NCBI RefSeq assembly: GCF_039555335.1
Contig: NC_092628.1
Coordinates: 96,483,782 to 96,547,781, forward strand
Direction: 5' to 3'
Length of the DNA: 64,000 nt
DNA from: Amphiura filiformis
Taxonomy: Eukaryota; Echinodermata; Ophiuroidea; Amphilepidida; Amphiuridae
In this document: positions 32,650-45,699 of the stretch, one piece after another
Layout of the letters: the number at the start of each line of letters is the position of its first letter
How positions within the stretch are numbered: position 1 is the first letter of the stretch
Program-made: the position numbers and the translations under genes
The notes under the pieces: generated by a model
Told to the model about the DNA's origin: nothing
Database searches by the model: none
The model's input: the letters and a program-made list of their open reading frames with translations, nothing else

Positions 32650-35600
32650 ATCAATCAATCTTTATTTCATTCAAAATACAACAATACAATAACAGCAAAA
32701 CAACACATTTGAATGAGGAGATGCTCAGAAGGCCAAAAAGGCCTGAACAAGCACCCCTTAACCTTAGCCTAAGTTTCTTAATTTGTCTAATAAAATACAA
32801 TTACATACATACAAACACCCCCACCCTCTTTCATACATTCATGTAGAACGAACTAAGCAGGAAAAAAATGATGAATAAAGAACATGCAGAATATAAATTA
32901 GGATTTCATAACATTTGCTCACGTACGTATATCGCACAAGAAAGCTGACATTTTGTGAATATAGTATAAATGCTAAGAGATCAGTTAATTTTAATCGATT
33001 TTTTTGTTTTAAAAGGAAGAAAAATAAAAATAAGTAAATCCAAACTAAGAGGTATTAAGTGTACATTTCTATAAGGTTTGTTTTAATTTGGGATCTAAAG
33101 AGTTTTACTGATGTAGCCGTTTTGGCGCATCTGTCAATCGAATGCCATTTTCTTGGCCCGGCGGTTCTTATTGTTTTGTTAGCAAACTCTGTTTTTGTAA
33201 GACAGATCTTGTAATCTTCAGCGTTTCTTGTGTGATACCTGAGGTGATTCCTCTGCTCAACAAAATAACTATTGAAGGCCTTTGGTAACTGATTGGTATT
33301 ATACTTGTACATAAAAGTGCTTAGTTCGAGATCATAACTATCATAAACATTAAGCAAATTGTAATTCTTGAAAATAGGGGCTGAGTGACTTAAAAGTGAC
33401 TATTCGATATCATTCTAAGGGCTTTTTTTGAAGTTTGAAAATCTTTTCCAAATATTTTGACAAGTATTTCCCCATGCTAAGATACCATAGTTTATGTAAG
33501 GAAGTATTAAAGTACAATATAGTGAATACATTATTCGCTCGGGGACAAAATGTTTCAGTTGGTTTATTACACCAACACCTCTAGATATATTCTTTGAGAT
33601 GTTGGTAATATGAAATTTCCAAGTTAAATTCTCATCAATTGTCACTCCAAGAAATTTGGTCTTATTCAACCTTTCCAGGATTACATTATCTAATATAATA
33701 TTTTTAGTAACATTGTACAATACGTGTGATGTTTTGTGATGTGTACCAAGCACCATATAATTAGTCTTGCTTGCATTCACTGATAGCTTATTAGCCTTAA
33801 ACCAATTATTTACTTCTTTTAATTCATTGTTGATAAGATCGTATTTGGACACAATGTCCTTATGTGAATAAGTTATAGTAGTATCATCGGCAAACAAGAC
33901 AAATTTTAGAATGGTGGAAGTATTTATGATATCATTAACATACAAAATGAACAATAATGGGCCTAGGATGGAGCCTTGAGGTACTCCACATATTATATCT
34001 TTATGTTCAGATTTACAAGAATTGTAATACACATACTGTTTTCTATTATGTAAGTAATTTTTAAACCATTTTAAAACGTTTCCTCTAAAACCATAATGTT
34101 CCAGTTTATGTAATAAAATACTATGGTCGATAGTGTCAAAGGCTTTTGACAAATCTAAGAAAATCCCAACAGTTGTCTCATTGTTTTCGACAGCATTACT
34201 AATTTTGTCAATAAATTCCAAGATAGCCATATAGGTAGAATGTTTAGATCTAAAGCCAAATTGCTTATCATTTAGAATTTCATATTTATCAATGTAATGT
34301 ATGCATCTGTTGAACACAAGCCTTTCAAGTATTTTTGAAAAGCATGGCAGAACAGAAACTGGACGATAGTTTGAGAAAACTTCTGGATTTTCTTTCTTAT
34401 AAATGGGAATTACCTTTGCGATCTTTAACTCATTTGGTACTACACCAGCAGTAATAGACAGGTTGAATATAATAGTTAATGGAATCGATATTTCCTTTGC
34501 AATCCTTTTTACCACGTAATTACCAATAGTATCGTGACCAGCACTCTTGTTTTGATTAAATTTATGTATTATTTTTATAACGTCTTCATCAACAATTGGT
34601 TTCATGTACATGCTACTGCTTAATGGGCTCTTTAAATAATCATAGTACTTCTTGCCATTTGTTGTAATCTTGGAAGCTAATTTAGGTCCGATGTTAACAA
34701 AATATTTATTAAATTCATTTGAAATTTTCTGGGGATCTGACACCGTTTCGCCTTCATCATTTTTGAATTTAGCTTGCATATTTCTTTTGTTGTTACGTCC
34801 AATAATACTATTTATTGTTTTCCATGTTTTTTGTAGATTGTGTTTAACAGATTCAAATTTCTTTTTATAATACTCTCTTTTTGATTTTCGTATTAACGTG
34901 TTTAACTTATTTCTATATGTTTTGAATGACTCAAGCGTTTCATCACATGGCTTTTGTATATACCTCTTATACATCTTATTCTTAGTTTTTATACTTTTGA
35001 GAAGACCTCTACTTATCCAAGGAAATTTTGGTTCTTTTTTATTATTACTCTTGTGTTTTGTCAAAGGCACACATTCATTATATACATTATTGAAAATACG
35101 TATAAACTTATTGTAACTATCATTTACATCTTCATTATCCAGTTCAGCATGCCAATTCACATTGGAAAGTTTTTGCTTCAAATTATTTATATTACAAGTA
35201 TTATGATTCCTCTTATAAAAATAATTTCTTTCATCAGGCGATGTTTTTCTTACTGCCCGATTTTTGAGTACTATAGTTAATAGATGATCACTGACATCAG
35301 TAACTATTATTTCTGAGTTTACATCGTTGTGATTATTTGTAAGTATATTATCAATAATGGTTGCACTATGTTCAGTTATTCTAGTTGGTTTGTAAATTGT
35401 TGGCATGAACGAATATGAATAAACAAGATTAAGATACTCATGAGTTTGTTTGTGACAGTCATCCTTTAACAAGTCTATATTAAAATCCCCCATTAGATAG
35501 CATTCCTTATTTTCTTTAGTTATTTGATCAAAAATAGGACCAATATCTTTGATGAAATGCTCAATTTTCGTATGTGCACGATAAATAGCACCTACTAACA

Positions 35601-36329
35601 TATTTCGTGTATTTTCTCTTTCTATTTCTACAAAACAAGATTCAAAATTAGAGTTTGAAATACAAAGATCAGATCTCAGTTTATATTTGATTGAAGTGGA
35701 AATATATAAACAAACACCCCTTTTTCTCTTTCTGTTCTGTTTGTATATTCCATATTATAACCATTTAAGTTGAAGTATTCGGATGGCGATTCTTTTAAGT
35801 GGGTTTCAGATAGGCCAATGATGTTAAATTCGTGATTTAAGGTCTTAATGTTTTCTTTCAATTTTTCAAAATTTTTCTTGATACTTCTAATGTTAACATT
35901 CAGTATGGAGAGTTCACTATTGGTATCAATATATTTTTGGCTGAATTCTTCCGGTGTTAAATAATTGCATTCTGGTATTTTGTTCATTTCAATAAATTCG
36001 TCATTTTTGTTATTATTTTGAAATCTAATTGGATTAAACATCATTTTATCATATTTGTCTATATTAATATCCGATACGTGGATTGTTTCTCCAGATTCAT
36101 TCATAAGGTCATTATCGCCATCAGAATCCTCATCATTATCTATATTCACATCATTGATTTTGGAACATTTATTACATACATATTCATCTATTTTAAGTAA
36201 CGAAATTTCCTTTCGACTGAGGTTCATACATTTCTTATGCACATAGTTTTTACATATTTTACATGAGAAAATTTGATGTTTCTTTTGCATGTTCTTTTTA
36301 CAAACGATACATTTTTCTTTACCTGCCAT
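32650..36329 (-). mobile_element. LINE 1: near-intact non-LTR retrotransposon (PHD, APE endonuclease, RT)
   Basis: Read on the minus strand from the ATG at 36329. A Cys/His PHD-like finger (CIVC, CKIC, HKKC, CNKC) comes first. The APE endonuclease has LNVNIRS, GLSETHL, GDFNIDL and VSDHLL. The reverse transcriptase has [19 protein letters not shown] and FADD. A C-terminal domain follows. The 3' UTR contains a GGCC-TTTTT-GGCC hairpin and ends AATAAAGATTGATTGA. The frame is lost only at four places, each in a homopolymer and each explained by one missing base: the G run near 35,705, two A runs at 33,425-33,450 and a T run near 33,392. The layout suggests the CR1/jockey group. The 5' end of the element is not defined. 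Confidence 0.9.
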
Positions 36330-36482
36330 TTACGTCTACACACATACAATCTTATAAAACAAATATAAATAATAAAAACAACAACAACAGTTATATAAAA
36401 TGTTATCAGTGAAAGAACCTTTTATGTCGTGAAGTTCTTTGCACGAGCAACTCAAATGAGTCTACAATAACGTATATAACCT
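36330..36482. other. Probable 5' leader of LINE 1
   Basis: A-rich on the sense (minus) side. It lies directly upstream of the LINE start codon. Its boundary cannot be fixed. Confidence 0.35.
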
Positions 36483-38350
36483 ACCTACGAATACCACTAG
36501 GATGCTTTCACTATCGCAATACTAATCAACCTAAAACAAATGGAATATTCCCATTAACGCTTTTTTCGTGTAATGTAGACCACAGGGTGTCAGGAAAATG
36601 CTAGCTCAACCAGAAAATATTTTTTTATTTTTATAACGCGATCAATATGATCTTAGTCAATTTATGCTAGTTTATTTTTGAAAATGAAGTTTAGGTAAGT
36701 TTCTGTATTTTATTTATCAAATGAGTATGAATCAATTTACACATTGTATAAGAACGAGTAGGATATATGTTTTCAAGAATATTAGGAATTATAAGCATAC
36801 ACCTAACGCTTTATACAATGAAAAGGTGAACAAACCCGGGTATTCGTATTTAACATGAGCGATTTAACAATATCTATATTGAGTTTAGAGGTTTAAAGTT
36901 TGCTATTATGGTAATGAATTAATAAAATGGTAGTTTTAGATCTCTTTCAGATGGTACGTCCAAATGAATAAATGCTATTACCTTAGATCAAATTTTTTGA
37001 TGCTTTTAGCAAGATTTTGACCACTTCATTTTGATATACAAGTAGTTAATCAGCAATTTTACATAATAAATAATTGTTGAATGAATCCGTATATGGGTAA
37101 TAATAGTGGCCTGGGGTACCGCTTAAAGTTTTTGACAATTAATTTCCATTGGTAGCGACACTTCATTACACATGTCATGTATGTATTATGCTGTATTCGT
37201 AAGTAACATTTCAGTATTTGTAGGTAAGAATTAGACTTTTGGTGGATATCCCAATCAAAACTTCATTTTATAAAGCACTTTGAATGTATCATTTTCTTTA
37301 TGTGCGTTTATTGATACTTTAGACCCTATCATGTATTAATAATGTCGGTTCACAGCGGTTGAAAGAGTATTGAAGTAAGAAACAAAGGCACTAAAGTGAC
37401 TTTAATTTGCTTAATTGCACACAACTCGCTTAAAACCGTTATTGCAGACTTGTGAAGTCCATCTTGGAGTCAGTTACGTCTTGTGGCCTTTCGTTTGAGG
37501 GCAACTACAATTAGCTTTATACCAGGGTCCATCATTATGTTGTCTAGATCATGAGACAATGAGAACAGTCGTTTTTTCCATGGTATTCGTAGGTAACCTT
37601 AGCGAAAACGTCAAAAGTTACCTTCGAATAAATCAATTTGGACACAAATTACTCAGACACCAGAAGGTCGGTAAACATTTAAAATGAAGCACACATGACA
37701 GTTGACAAATCCAAGTATTTATCCCTTCTAATCTTCTTTGAATCTGATTTTTCTTTCAAATGAGCAGACCGTCGTCTATTTCAGTACATATTTTTCAACA
37801 ATTAAGCCGAATTCAGTTTTGCATGGTGGGCATGTATGTGAATTCGCAACTTTCATTGACATATGATTTGATAGCAAACATACAGGCCTTCGTTATGTAC
37901 CAATATGGGCATTGGCATGAATGGCAGTGTTTCACAATACTGTCATGATGTCAAATTGTATTCGTAGGTAACATTCGGTTACCGACATTTACCTACGAAT
38001 ACTTGCTTTTATTGTTGACATCTCAGAAATATTTAAACGCAGGCTATTGAAACTTGGTAGAAATAAAGAGTGTATTACCCTGCACCTATTGCTTAACTAT
38101 TGTTTACTATTCTCTCACTTTGTGGAAATGACACAGCTTTTAACATGTATTCGGAGGTAATGCATATTTTTTACCAAACCTACCTTTGTGCCATTTAGAA
38201 TTTCTGGCAGCTAAACACAATAATAAAGATGCCTGAATGCAATGCATTTCAGTATTGGACATATCAAAGCTTGTATCAATTGCGCATTTATTAGTGATTT
38301 CCATTTTTAAAGATATATCTAGTGCTATGAAAAATTGTATTCGTAGGTAA
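36483..38350. repeat. Cluster of a dispersed 14-mer, GTATTCGTAGGTAA
   Basis: The motif or a close variant occurs at 36483-36495 (reverse), 37193, 37214, 37584, 37617-37630 (reverse, weaker), 37958, 37989-38002 (reverse), 38147 and 38337. The 37958/37989 pair is convergent and forms a palindrome. The sequence between copies is unrelated. No coding region is visible. A cagggtgtcagg word at about 36590 could be a transposon end. Confidence 0.8.
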
Positions 38351-41181
38351 TGTAAAAAATACCACTCAAAAATGATCACAAAAAATTCATAATTATGTAC
38401 AAATATGTGAAAAATTGAACAGGCAATCTTTGAATACACGCCTTTCAGGAAATCAATTTAGATTCAATCCAATGACTTCTTTTCATAACTGATTTAGACG
38501 TTTTTAAAAATACTTAAAGAAATATTTTGAAAAAATGGGTAAAAATAGCATGTTTTGGGGTCTCTGTGTCTAAGTTTTTCACAGAAGGGGGTCTTATTAT
38601 ATATGGCGCGAAGCGTATGATCAAGGCGAATAAACACAATACAAAAATGAATGCCAATTGATTAATACTTTTAAGTTATGGTCCTGAACATGCCGTGTAC
38701 ACTTTTCGTTGGATTCGACCATATATTCTTTCACAGTCAAAATAGCAAAAGCTCATTGGATTTTCTAAAGTATGCTCGATTTCTCCGCTCTTGAATATTG
38801 CACTGCGAAATTTTAACATTTCTTTTGTATACTTAGATCAGGTAACTTCAAACCAAGCGACTATGTTGTTCACACGATTATATAAAAAACATAAAATGAA
38901 AACCGAAACTTCTTGCTACAAATTTTAAGTTTCTAACAAGTACAAACAAAGACATCGATAATTACGTCACTCAAGAGCTAGGCAGGATAATAGGAAACCA
39001 CGTGACCAAACCAAACCCAATACTAAAACTCAATATTTGAAACGACCCACTCTCATTATTGATTGGTAATATTGGAAACAAATTGGGCACAACAGATGAA
39101 TATACGCTGCAGTCCGTTGGTTCTGTGTGTTATAGCGCCACACATTATGTTCGGTCTCGATGATTTATTAATAAAAATTAAAGTTACACATTAATAGGCC
39201 TGGTCTACTTATTGTTTGAGAGTTGACTCCTATGGACTGAAGTGCAACTTTTAAAACGGCCTCTTTTTAAAATTTGATTTCGGTCCACAGACCTATAGCC
39301 TGATGGGAGTCATTTTGCCCTTTTTAGCACGAAAAACATCGTGTTTTTGCCTAAATAGGGTAAAATTGTGTATTGGCATATCAATAGAAAAATACATATT
39401 CATCATTATTTTGGGACCCGGATTTGGGGTTAAAATAGTCTGAAATTGAAATATGTCCCCAACCCCATCAATTTTTATGCTTCCGCCGCCACTTGAAGTA
39501 CAGAGAACTTATCCAAATGATAGAGAGATATTTAAAAGTTTACAGAGAATTGAAGCCGTTTTTGCTAAAAGTATGCCCAGCTTAGAAATAAAAACACAAT
39601 TTGCTTGGATTTTATTTTATTATTGTTTTCTGATATGCACGGGATAAAATCTTGTGCGTATATACTTTGTTTAAAATACAAAATTAATGGACTTATAAAA
39701 AACACCAAATAAACCGAGACCTTTGTATGCCTTAAACCAGATTACCGCCTCTTAGAACCCGATAGACGGTGACCAAAACTATGGACCACAATAGCCTAAT
39801 CTCAATGGCATAGTCCAATAACCTCAAATAAACAATCATAGTGCAAAATTTGAAAAAACTTGCAGAGTATGAGTTTTTGTACCCAAAGTTTCAAAGCCAT
39901 TCAATGAATGTACACATGTATTGGGGTTAAAGAACCGTGTGCTGATAGATGCGCATGTTGCGGATCCCAGTGCAAGTTGACCATTAAAGATCAATAAAAC
40001 GACACATTTTTACTATACAATGTAAACATGAGCAAGGCCATGTTTTTTGTAGCATCAGCAGGTATACTGATAATCATAATTGCACGCTAATTAAATCTGA
40101 ATATACAATTAAAAAAACGCTTATTTTGTAAACAGATAATACTCTGTGATTATTAATGGAAGAAAGTTAATGGAACTGCTCTCATTGAAATAATTAATAT
40201 ATTAAACATACATTTTGTTTGTCAACGATGAAAATCCGTTCACAAATAAAGTTTTTAGGACATTTTTTGACAATTCAATTCATTCAGAAAATGCAAGATT
40301 GGATAAATCATGCAATCTTTTTGATTTAATGTGCTTGTAACTAAATCCTGTTATCTACCCAGCAATGTTTGCTTATCTTAATTGTAAACGACTGTAGTGT
40401 ACTAAATGGTATAAGACAGAAAAGGCAAACAGACAGAAATTTAGGGTTTTAAATTAGAGAGGTGACAGGAAGTTGTAAGAGTTAAATAATTATTATTGTT
40501 ATGGACATGATTGGTGTAAGCGCGAAAATGTTGAATGTCAGATCAAAGTCATCCGAGGTGAATTAAGTATTGTCGATCACAATTCTGCGCCAAAATTTTT
40601 TAAAGGTCATCTGAGGTGGACTAAGTATATATTTGGATTGTCAGAATGTTCAAAGTCGTGTCATAACGTAATCACAATTAAGCATTAAAACCATCAAGGT
40701 CGTATCAATGTTAGCAGTTACTGATGATAGATATTTGGATTATTATGGCTGGTTATGATCACCGGCAGTAAACATTCATATTTGATGCGAAACTCGGTGG
40801 ATGTGATTTCCATTGATCCCTTTGTTTGTACAAGTATAAATTAAATGTAGACCTATTTAGCACACATTTTTCAATTTAGCTTTCAACATAAAAATCCTTA
40901 TGGGATTTACCGAAAACATAGGCGTAGATCCCGGGTGGGGGATAACCCCCCCCCCCCCATATTTTGCCAGGGGGGCTTACTTATTTGTGTCTTCTATACT
41001 ATTCATCATATACCCCTGCATAACGAAATTCAACAATATTCAATGTCCAAAGCAATATCCTCACTACAATTGGCCCCAAAAACAGAACTCCCCCACCCCA
41101 CATAAAGCTTCATTCCCATTTATTTCATCCAAAACGGTCCTGTCATACACTTTCCCCAATCAAACACATTTCTCTTGCATT
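38351..41181. other. Intergenic region, one repeat fragment
   Basis: No gene was recognised. About 39740-39965 is a diverged inverted copy of part of the 16.5-18.4 kb element (shared words include aaacaatcatagtgcaaaat). The poly-C run at about 40948-40962 is notable only as low complexity. Confidence 0.45.
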
Positions 41182-44100
41182 TGATCATTTATTTTATTTA
41201 TTTTTATTTATTACACTTTATCACTGGCACAGAATTACAAGAAATATATAATATTGCACATAAGTTACATCAAAATTACACAATATTATGAAAGGAACAT
41301 TTGTTTTAAAACGTCCCGTGAATGGCTGGAGCGAACAGGTGCCAGGCACCTCTAAGACCGCCCCACCAAAACCAAAAAAGAACGGAAGGGAAAAATAAAT
41401 TAGAGGGGAAAATGCAGGTAAGTTACATTTGCCTGCAATTTGGACAATTACAAAAAGAGGTCCAAGTGCAAACAGAAGTTGCATCAAAGGTGCGAGCAAA
41501 TTTGGACTGGTAAAACTCCAAAACTTGGTGCTTAAATGAAGCAACAGAATTTGTAGATCTGATAATACTAGGGAGCTGGTTCCAAATGGGCACCATACGC
41601 TGAAAAAAGCCCATCTTGTGGCACTCAGTTTTAGAAAGCTGATTTACCAGCAACAAAGGATCAGAGGAAAATCTGGTGGTGGGACGGTCTTTGTTAATAC
41701 CATTAAAAACTACATAATCATCTAGATTGATGTCATATAATCCCAGATTGCACTTGAAAAATATATTGAGATCAACATATTCTCTTCTAAAACTTAATGG
41801 GAGAAGAGTTAGCTCTGTTAACCTTTCTTTGTACTCAGCCTCGGGATAATCTAAAATGAATTTATTTGCCCTTCTCTGGACCCCCTCAACTTTCTGGATG
41901 TTGCGCTTTGAGGTACCACTCCAGAGGGGACTGCAATATTCCAAATCACTACGAACCAAGGCTGAGTACAAAGTCCTGGATACATTACGAGGGGCATTGA
42001 AGCCAATGGTGCGTTTAATCATACCAAGTTTTTGTTACACTTTTAACAACCCTGTTAATGTGATCATCCCAAGTGAAAGACGAGGAAATATCAAGACCAA
42101 GATCTTTAATGGAACTAACACGGTCTAGAATGGCACCATTCATTTTATAATCATGACGAATTGCATTCCTACGTCTGGTGATTGATATGATCTGGCATTT
42201 AGAGGGATGAAAATGGAGATCCCAAGTTTTGCTCCAATTAAATAATGCATCAATATCACTTTGGAGCATGTGACAATCAGAGACATCAGAGATGTTTTTA
42301 TAACATTTAGAGTCATCTGCAAACAAAGCTAAAGAAGAATTCTGGGCAACACTGGGCATGTCATTTATGTACAAAAAAAAAAGCATAGGCCCCAATATTG
42401 AACCTTGGGGTACCCCTGAAACAACTGGAAGCCAGTCGGAATTTACCCCATCAATAACAACCCTCTGCCTCCTCCCTGTTAAATAAGCGCGAAACCAATT
42501 GAGGAGGTCAGAATGAAAGCCAAAAGATTGCAATTTGTGAAGCAACACGCTATGACAAACACTGTCAAAAGCTTTCGAGAAATCAAGATAGATCATATCA
42601 ACTTGCCCAGCGTTGTCCAGAGTAGAACTGACTTCATGAAAAACGGATAAAAGCTGTGTCACAGTGGAGCGACCTTTGATAAAACCATGTTGCAGATGGT
42701 ATAATTGGTCTTTAATTGCGGGGAACACTTGATCAAAAATAGCTCTCTCCATCACTTTTCCACATATACACAATAGTGACACAGGTCTATAATTTTCAGC
42801 ACGTTACCTGTCAGACTTTTTAAAAACAGGAACAACATTGGCTTTTAACCAGGTCTCAGGCATAATACCAGAACTCAAAGATAAGTTAAAAATGTGGCAC
42901 AAAGGAAAAACAATTTCATGAGCGCATTCTTTCAAGACCCTGGGAGATATCCCATCAGGACCAATAGCTTTGGAAACATTTAAATTGCACAAGATCTTGA
43001 GGACATCACATTCGTTGATCTGAATATTACCCAGTGAAGGATGTTGAAACCCATGTATCTTTGGCAACTGTGTGTTGGAAGTTGGCTGAGTAAAAACAGA
43101 ATAAAAATAGTTGTTAAAAAGAGAAGCTTTTTCTCTAGCTGTTGTAGCTGTGATGTTATCCCAGCTGATAAGAGATTTGGATTTTGTTTTTGATCTAAAA
43201 AATGACCAGAATCTCTTGGTGTTATCAACAACACTTTCACCAAGACTATCAATATACTCATTAAACTTGGCAGAGAGCAAATTTTTCAAACGATTACGTA
43301 ACTTCCGAAAATTGGCCCAGTGGCTAGAGAGATTTGATTTTTTAGCACGCCTCCACGCAGTTTCCTTTTTGTTTTGGAGATGCCTAACTTCTGCGTCAAT
43401 CCACGCTGGGGCCGAAGAGTCTTTGATCTTAATTTTTGGTATGTAATCGTCTAAGGGAGTGATCGTTATTTATGGCAGGGGGGAATGGGTAAATTTAGGG
43501 GAACGCGAAATTTTTTGTGGTCTTGAGGGGGAACCTGAAATTTTAGTTGAAACAGGAGGGGGATTGTTAAATTTTAAATGGAGAAAATTGGGAAAACAAG
43601 GGGAACGCGAAAATTTTGAGCGGACGCGAGGGGGAACGCGAAATTTTTGTCGATATTTTTGCCAAAACACCCATTCCCCCCCCTGCCGTAAATAACGATC
43701 GGTCCCTAAAACCTTGGTGAATATTTCTGAAAATAAATTCCATGATGAATTAACATCTATTGCACAATATACTTGACTAAAATCAGTGTTTTGCAGCTCA
43801 CAACGTATATCATTAAAATTAGCTGCTTTAAAATTGTATATAAATCGAGGTCTTTGTTTGAGACGCTCAACCCTTGTACTCACAGTAAATTGAAGCAGCT
43901 TGTGATCTGTTAAGAATGTTTCATGTGATATGGTAACACCATTGAGCCTGTCAGGGACAGTTGTGAAAATAAGATTTAAAATATTATCACAATTTTTTCT
44001 AGATGGGATATCATTCATTTGCTTCAGGAAAAAAGAATCCACAGAATCACAAAAAGCTTGTTCAGAATCTGTAACATTGTGATATATAGTATTGTCAAGA

Positions 44101-45137
44101 CAACCTTTTACATCAGGAAGATTACAATCACCAATTACATGAATCTGGTTAAAGTCATTGTGGAGTTTTTCAATTGTAGAGTCAAAATTATTAACAAATG
44201 TTTCGACGTTGCCATCAGGTGCTCTGTAGCATAACACAAGAGCCATTTTTTCACTTTTATTTGGTCTTATTTCAATTACCATTATCTCGTCAACAGGCTC
44301 AACATCAGAACGACGTAGTGAGAAGATAGAGCTTTTAACTGCAAAGAGGAGACCCCCGCCACGTTCTTTCTCAGGGTCATCTCTATCCTTGCGATAAATA
44401 TCATATCCACTGCAAGGGATTTCACTATCATCAACTGTTTCATTGAGCCATGTTTCAGAGACGGACACACAGTCAAATTTATTTGTAGATAAGATGGATT
44501 GAAAATCTCTAAGTTTGTTAATGTTCTTTTTCCTTTTAATAGTTTTCATACTCCGCGCATTTAAATAAAGAAAGTTGAGTTTATTTGAATTGACATTGTT
44601 TGAAGTTGAATTGTTTGAAGTTGTGTTGGGATGACTTGGACCTGAAGACGCATTCACATCATCGTTGGAGAACTCACTGGAGTCCAGATCACCGTCGGAA
44701 GAACTGCAGGATGAGTTGAAAAAGGAGTCGCTGAACTGTGGGAGCGCACAAGATGAACAGAACCAAGGGTCGTCAGATGAAGCCAGAGTTTCATAGCTTT
44801 GAACATTCATACCAATGCACTTCGTGTGAAACCACAGATTGCACATGTCGCACAGTATACCACGTTGATTGGACCGAACACACTTTGAACAGCTTCCACA
44901 TGGATCTTTTGTGGGACCCGGGTTAACTTCCACATCCCCACAATTAAGTAGACAGAGACAGAAAATTGAAGAAATCTTGAGTTGAACACCAGCGCCATTA
45001 CTCAGCATCTCACGTTTCTTGTCACGATGATTAGCAGCACCAAACTGATGAATGGGTGTAAGTAGTAGTTTACTGGATTCTTCTATGGACAGTTCTTTGT
45101 TGAAATGTTTAATGTTACAGAGCAATAGTCTAGTCAT
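41182..45137 (-). mobile_element. LINE 2: CR1-like retrotransposon with 2A motif, PHD, endonuclease and RT
   Basis: Minus strand from the ATG at 45137. Residues 67-75 read GDVEVNPGP, the 2A ribosome-skipping consensus, after a hydrophobic LKISSIFCLCLLNC. A PHD finger follows (from CGSC to WFCSSC). The APE endonuclease has LNARS, VSETWL, YRAPDG, GDCNLPD and LTDHKL. The reverse transcriptase has [18 protein letters not shown] and FADD, then a C-terminal domain to 41423. Damage is limited to a 252-bp MITE in the linker (43455-43706), one TAA stop at about 42801-42803 and an A-run indel near 42030. The 3' tail is a TAAA-type repeat at about 41185-41210. 2A-bearing APE LINEs are documented in sea urchin; the clade here is inferred. 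Confidence 0.92.
43455..43706. mobile_element. PIF/Harbinger-like MITE inserted in LINE 2
   Basis: 252 bp flanked by a perfect 3-bp duplication, TAA. The terminal inverted repeats start GGGAGTGATCGTTATTTA and GGGACCGATCGTTATTTA and continue through GGCAGGGGGGAATGGGT. The interior is rich in ggggaacgcgaaattttt repeats. Taking it out with one TAA restores the LINE frame, so the breakpoints are exact. Confidence 0.92.
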
Positions 45138-45339
45138 CTTCTACTCTTCCCTAGAAAAATCATTATAATACCAAATCTACACACCATGGAAATCACCATA
45201 TCACGTCCAAGCTCACATTGGGCGCCCCATTCCTTTTTTAAAGGAATTTTTATTAAGTTTTTGTTGTTGTATTTTTTTATTTTTTTTGCTGGGAGTCTAT
45301 TATCGGGAAAAGCATGTTGACCGGGTGCTTTCAAGGTAA
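45138..45339. other. Upstream of LINE 2, probable leader
   Basis: The sense strand continues with short open readings but no motif. The boundary of the element is unknown. Confidence 0.3.
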
Positions 45340-45640
45340 TCAGAGGTCAAGGTCAAAGGTCGTGGATTTCAAACTTTGTCCGATCAGGCTCAAACTTGGT
45401 GGGCGGAATTCTTGACAATAGAGGAATGTATGCGCGATATGGAATCGAGGTCAATCCAAGGTCAAAGGTCATACAGGGGCTAAATTTAAACTTCGCCCGA
45501 TTTGGCTTAAACTTGGTGAAAGTAATTTTCCATATCACGGGAGCATGAACAATATCAAATCGAGGTCACTCGAGGGCAAAGGTCGTATGGGTCAAACGTT
45601 AAAATTGGTAAAAAGAATCCTCGATATGACGGGAACATGT
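45340..45640 (+). repeat. Tandem repeat of ~110-bp units containing DR1-like AGGTCAAAGGTC
   Basis: About three diverged units share gaggtca, caaaggtc, ccgat-tggct-aaacttgg and gaatc-ga. Direct-repeat sites occur at 45349-45361, 45458-45471 (AAGGTCAAAGGTCA) and 45572-45585 (weaker). Confidence 0.7.
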
Positions 45641-45699
45641 CAAAAAGTCAAAAGGGGTTAGATAGCATCGCTATCAGTTACTCTCACAGCTACGGGTAT

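Noticed and set aside
34652..36246. Plus-strand open frames of 60-108 codons
   Set aside because: They are antisense to LINE 1 and have no motifs of their own.
43111..44926. Plus-strand open frames antisense to LINE 2
   Set aside because: They are shadows of the endonuclease region.
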